From positions 377,287 through 441,286 of the forward strand of contig CAJNOJ010000011.1 of NCBI GenBank assembly GCA_905250025.1: a stretch of 64,000 nt of DNA, read 5' to 3'. This DNA is from Adineta ricciae. Its lineage: Eukaryota; Rotifera; Eurotatoria; Adinetida; Adinetidae. Shown piece after piece: positions 60,774-64,000 of this stretch (position 1 is its first letter; each line of letters opens with the position of its first letter). The notes under the pieces are model-generated. The model was not told where the DNA came from, made no database searches, and saw only the letters and a list, made by a program, of their open reading frames with translations. The position numbers and the translations under genes were made by a program.

Positions 60774-61670
60774 ATGACAAAGTCTTTACCATTTATATTC
60801 CTTGTTTTCACCTCTTTTTTGGCAGTTATTTTTCAAGTCTCATCAAATGATCATCAAAGTCATTCTTCGTTGGAAAGATTTCGATCATGGCCTGATACGT
60901 CTCGCCATCATAGAAATGATCTATTGCGCAAATGGACTGAACATAAACGAACGAATAGTTATAGTGAAAATCGTCGTTCGTCATTACCCTTCGATCTTTT
61001 GACTTCTACTCAACAATTTAAAGGTTTGTTCCTATCATATTCAGAGAACGAATGAATTTCCAATTGCTTTGAATGTTTTCAGGATGCATTGATCCATCAG
61101 AACCATTCCAGTGTCCTCAAAGTGAACATTGTATTGCTCTTCAATTCATTTGTGATGGTCACCCGGGTGATTGTCCTAATAATCTTGATGAGAACGAAGA
61201 AACATGTATTGCAGGTAGGAATATATTGATGTTTGATGAGCTGATCAGTCGACCTTTTTCTTTAGCTAAACGACCAGCAAAAGAAAATATCGAGAAATTT
61301 CTTCATGCTGAATATACTCTACATGGATCGAAACTATTCACATTTTTATTCGGCGAAAAACTTGCAAAAAGTATCGACGAGAATAACGCTTTCTGGTTCG
61401 ACACATTAGCATCAGCATTTTCCGGTAAACACTCACTTTTGTACATCAAAAGTTCACGAAAAAGATTTTATTCTAGTGGCAAAGACGATCCGTCGCTTTG
61501 CTGAAAAGACGCGCATGTCATCCAGTGACCTTGCGCACTTTCAAAGCGTTCTCCAATTAATTCATGATGGTCGATTGGAAGAAGTTCCACTGTACGTACA
61601 AGAAGCTGTCAATCAAGGTCTAGCGTCATTGGTGGAAAAACTTTACGACTCTGGATTCATGGATCAATAA
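60774..61670 (+). CDS. Prohormone-4 / IDLSRF-like neuropeptide precursor with an LDLa domain
   Basis: ATG at 60774; four exons. A signal peptide of about 24 residues (KSLPFIFLVFTSFLAVIF core) leads a basic, Ser/His-rich stretch, then a dibasic RR followed by SSLPFDLLTSTQQFKG. One LDL-receptor class A domain has six Cys and the CDGHPGDCPNNLDE acidic calcium motif (about 61083-61215). AAKRPAKENIEKFL follows, with KR, then HGSKLFTFLFGEKLAKS, and a helical C-terminus with DLAHFQSVLQ and LVEKLYDSGFMD. This order, including the AAKRP motif after LDLa and the LEKL..GF(L/M)D tail, is that of insect prohormone-4 and lophotrochozoan IDLSRF-like precursors. Unlike insects there is no dibasic site between the peptide and LDLa. 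Confidence 0.85.
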
Positions 61671-61877
61671 AATTATATCGGAAAAGCCAAATGAATTTCA
61701 CTTGAATACTGATTTTTGTTTTAAATTCAATAAATCAGCGAGAGCAGAAATGAAAGTGAAAATCTTTATTTAAATTCAACATAGCATACTTCTAATTACA
61801 CTATCAAATAAATAGTCAAACGACTTGATAGATAATGATTGTTTCTCTCGTTTTCTGATAGCTAATTCAATATCTGA
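61671..61877. other. Convergent 3' flanks
   Basis: 207 nt between convergent stop codons. An AATAAA lies at about 61729-61734 in sense with the prohormone gene. Confidence 0.6.
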
Positions 61878-62327
61878 TTAGCAATCTTCATCATATTGAT
61901 TATATTTGGTATCTCTTTTTGTTATTCTTTCTCTCTGCTTCTTCTTATCATATCTCGTTCTTTGTAAATCTCGATGATTAACTTCGACATGACAGGTCAC
62001 ACTTAGTAATTCAGCCAATCGTTCAACAACAGCCACTGATCGATGTTGACCTTCTTCACATCCAACTGCTACTGATATCGATGAACTTTTACGATTCGAG
62101 ACAAAGTTCATCAATTGATCCATAATGGATTTGATCATGTTTTCATATTCCGGCATAGATAATAGTTCGTTTTGGATACGTTTATGACGTCCATCATACC
62201 GTTGATAGTTTTCAACATTTGTCATTGGTAAATGACGAATAGAATACAATAAATCCATATCTTGAGAAACACCAAAAGAGTATCCGAATGAACACAGTTT
62301 GATGGTAAACTCATTAATCTGAGCCAT
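61878..62327 (-). CDS. Stand-alone RapZ C-terminal-like domain protein
   Basis: Single exon, 149 aa, ATG at 62327. The whole length fits the RapZ C-terminal domain: IKLCSFGYSFGVSQDMDLLY, then IRHLPMT..ENYQRYDGRHK (PF..L-like loop), MPEYENMIKSIMDQLMNFV, SISVAVGCEEGQHRSVAVVE (the GC..G.HRSV signature) and VEVNHRDLQR. A basic/acidic tail of about 25 residues follows. In bacteria this domain senses glucosamine-6-phosphate and binds GlmZ RNA, fused to a P-loop kinase domain absent here. Lone copies are known in fungi and some bacteria; in an animal it is unusual, so transfer is plausible. Role unknown. No introns, unlike nearly all neighbours. Confidence 0.82.
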   Translation of the reverse strand: MAQINEFTIKLCSFGYSFGVSQDMDLLYSIRHLPMTNVENYQRYDGRHKRIQNELLSMPEYENMIKSIMDQLMNFVSNRKSSSISVAVGCEEGQHRSVAVVERLAELLSVTCHVEVNHRDLQRTRYDKKKQRERITKRDTKYNQYDEDC

Positions 62328-64000
62328 GATAAAGAATACAATGATAGGATGATAGTTGTGTTCGATCCGAATTTGAATCGCATATTTATAAATAAATTCG
62401 TCGTACTATTTCTACGAATATTGACGAAAGAAAGACACAAATTGCGCAAGTACGGTGATACACTGACTCATACAAGTGTCATGACTGCTGCAATGTGCCA
62501 CAACCAGTCAGAACGAAATGTGTTAAAATCAATCAATCATAGGAGAGCACAATCTCGATCTTAAGTCAACTTATTTTGCTCCTGTTTATATTCATAATAA
62601 TCACATTCGTTCAATATTTAAGAACGATTTTCAACGGAAAACTGAATATGAAAATAATCGTGTCTGAGTGTATTACAAATAAGATTTCATAAATAATACG
62701 ATTTTTCTCGTTTACTTCTAATTCTTCAGTGACGTCAGAGTATTTCCGCGGGCGAATGTTGTTCAATCGAGTAGAAGAATTCAAAGAAGTTTTTTTTTAT
62801 CGTGCTCAATAAACCAAGGCGGCTAGGTACTTGTGGTTTTTATTTTTCCCGAACGATTTTCAAATCAACTTCGCTTTTTATAAACTACGTCATTTTATCA
62901 AAAACTTCTACTGAGTAACTCGTACAAGATCAGAAGGTGGCGGAAGTGTTTATTCTAAAACTTTTCTTCGTCTTACAAGAATATCAAGGCTAACGATAAA
63001 ACTCCCAATAGTAAAAGTTCGCCAGCTGACGACACTCATTTTTCTTCTTTCCTATTCATATATATACATGAGTTCTTGATCGAGTTTAGATGATTTGTAG
63101 CAACAGGAGACGGAAAAAGAAGTATGTAGGAAAAGTAGCACACATCTGATTACATATATGCCCAGCAAGCATACTCTATTCTACGTGTGTGTTTGACGAG
63201 AGATTACAAGTAACTTAGTCGTATGAAGAATATAACATATCTGATGAATTGCAGTGAGTAAGAAGGCAGTTTTCCTCTTCATCAAACTTCGAATAATCTC
63301 CGCCAATTATTTTATCCTTCGACATCAGTCCATCTTTCCATTAATCTCATCAAATTCTCATCATATCAATCATATTCGCTTTCGTTTGACATTTATTTGC
63401 ACTAAATATCTATAAACCATTCAGTATTACTTTTTCTACATGATGAATATTTTCCACTGCAAGGAACAACATACCCAAAGATCCTCAGTTCAATGGGTAA
63501 TCTTTTTCTTCTTTCACAAGTATATGTCATCGAGTCTGCAAATCTGGAACACGTTAGATATGTAAGTTCTTATCTAATTTTCTGAAGGTAAGGAACTCAT
63601 CATATTAATGATGATCGTTGATAAAAATACTCTCTCGACAACTTCTCTATACCGAAAGGGAATATGACATTTTCCTCTGTAGTATACCTCTAACACGTTG
63701 GTTCGTTTCAACTCTATTAGATATCTACGTAACACAGTCGAGTAAGTAGGACAATGTGTGAAGGCATCTTTAGAAAATCATCAATGACCTTTGTCGGGAG
63801 CGATTAGTTTAGTCGAACTATCCTTTAGTATTTTCGACATTTATGTAATTAAATGTCTTTTCTGTTTCGAATAATAACTACCGATGTCAGAGAATAGACA
63901 AACTGACAGAGTACTTCTGTTCAATTTGTCTCATTTGCATATTGTTGCAGACCGATTGTTGTGTGCAATTGAACGTACCAAACAACATTTAGTACGACAT
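62328..64000. other. No gene seen
   Basis: 1.67 kb at the end of the window. Except for a chance ORF near 62349-62564 there are no open frames of note and no RNA gene or repeat I can name. It should hold the RapZ-like promoter and possibly distal regulatory sequence of a gene beyond the window. Confidence 0.55.

Overview
The window reads as a compact, AT-rich, intron-dense animal nuclear genome, most likely from a bdelloid rotifer (inference). Most introns are about 45-70 nt with GT...AG ends. The genes are orthologues of broadly conserved animal genes, including several lost from many ecdysozoans (MFI/C11orf65, CCDC96, KATNAL2, KIAA0930, SEPSECS). Three others are unusual in animals: a plant-like PLS-type PPR protein, a YqjM-type old yellow enzyme and a free-standing RapZ C-terminal domain. 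Tight tandem genes with a splice acceptor just before the ATG fit the spliced-leader trans-splicing known from rotifers. No rRNA, tRNA, CRISPR array or intact transposon was seen.

Layout. 1-9.4 kb: 5'-truncated MFI (+), a fuseless-like membrane protein (-), CCDC96 (+) and a complete SREBP (-). 9.8-17.7 kb: a tight minus-strand cluster, NUP93 then PRPF4 then GTF2H4. 18-21.6 kb: a CCPG1-like single-pass coiled-coil protein and SEPSECS (+). 21.8-25.2 kb: a secreted trypsin-fold protease and a Neuralized-type NHR/RING protein (-). 26.7-33 kb: ARHGAP39/Vilse and PSMG4 (+). 34.5-36 kb: G-alpha-o (-). 36.4-47 kb: a plus-strand run of KIAA0930, PLS-PPR, PRMT and MAP3K4-like. 47.3-49.8 kb: a claudin-like four-TM protein and an old yellow enzyme (-). 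50.2-56.4 kb: KATNAL2 (-), with a 3.06-kb intron that holds an oppositely oriented domesticated integrase gene (KRBA2/SCAND3 type); another of its introns holds a 368-bp foldback element. 56.6-59 kb: CCT2 (+). 60.7-62.3 kb: a prohormone-4/IDLSRF-like neuropeptide precursor (+) and the RapZ-C protein (-). The last 1.6 kb has no gene I can support.

The genes do not form one pathway: this is mainly a housekeeping region. The most notable items are the nested domesticated integrase, the PLS-PPR gene, the operon-like clusters with acceptors at their start codons, a MAP3K4-like kinase with a degenerate DFG motif and glycine loop, and a candidate ER-phagy receptor. All assignments come from reading translated sequence; no search was run. 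Exon boundaries are given where I could check phase, otherwise gene spans are start codon to stop codon.
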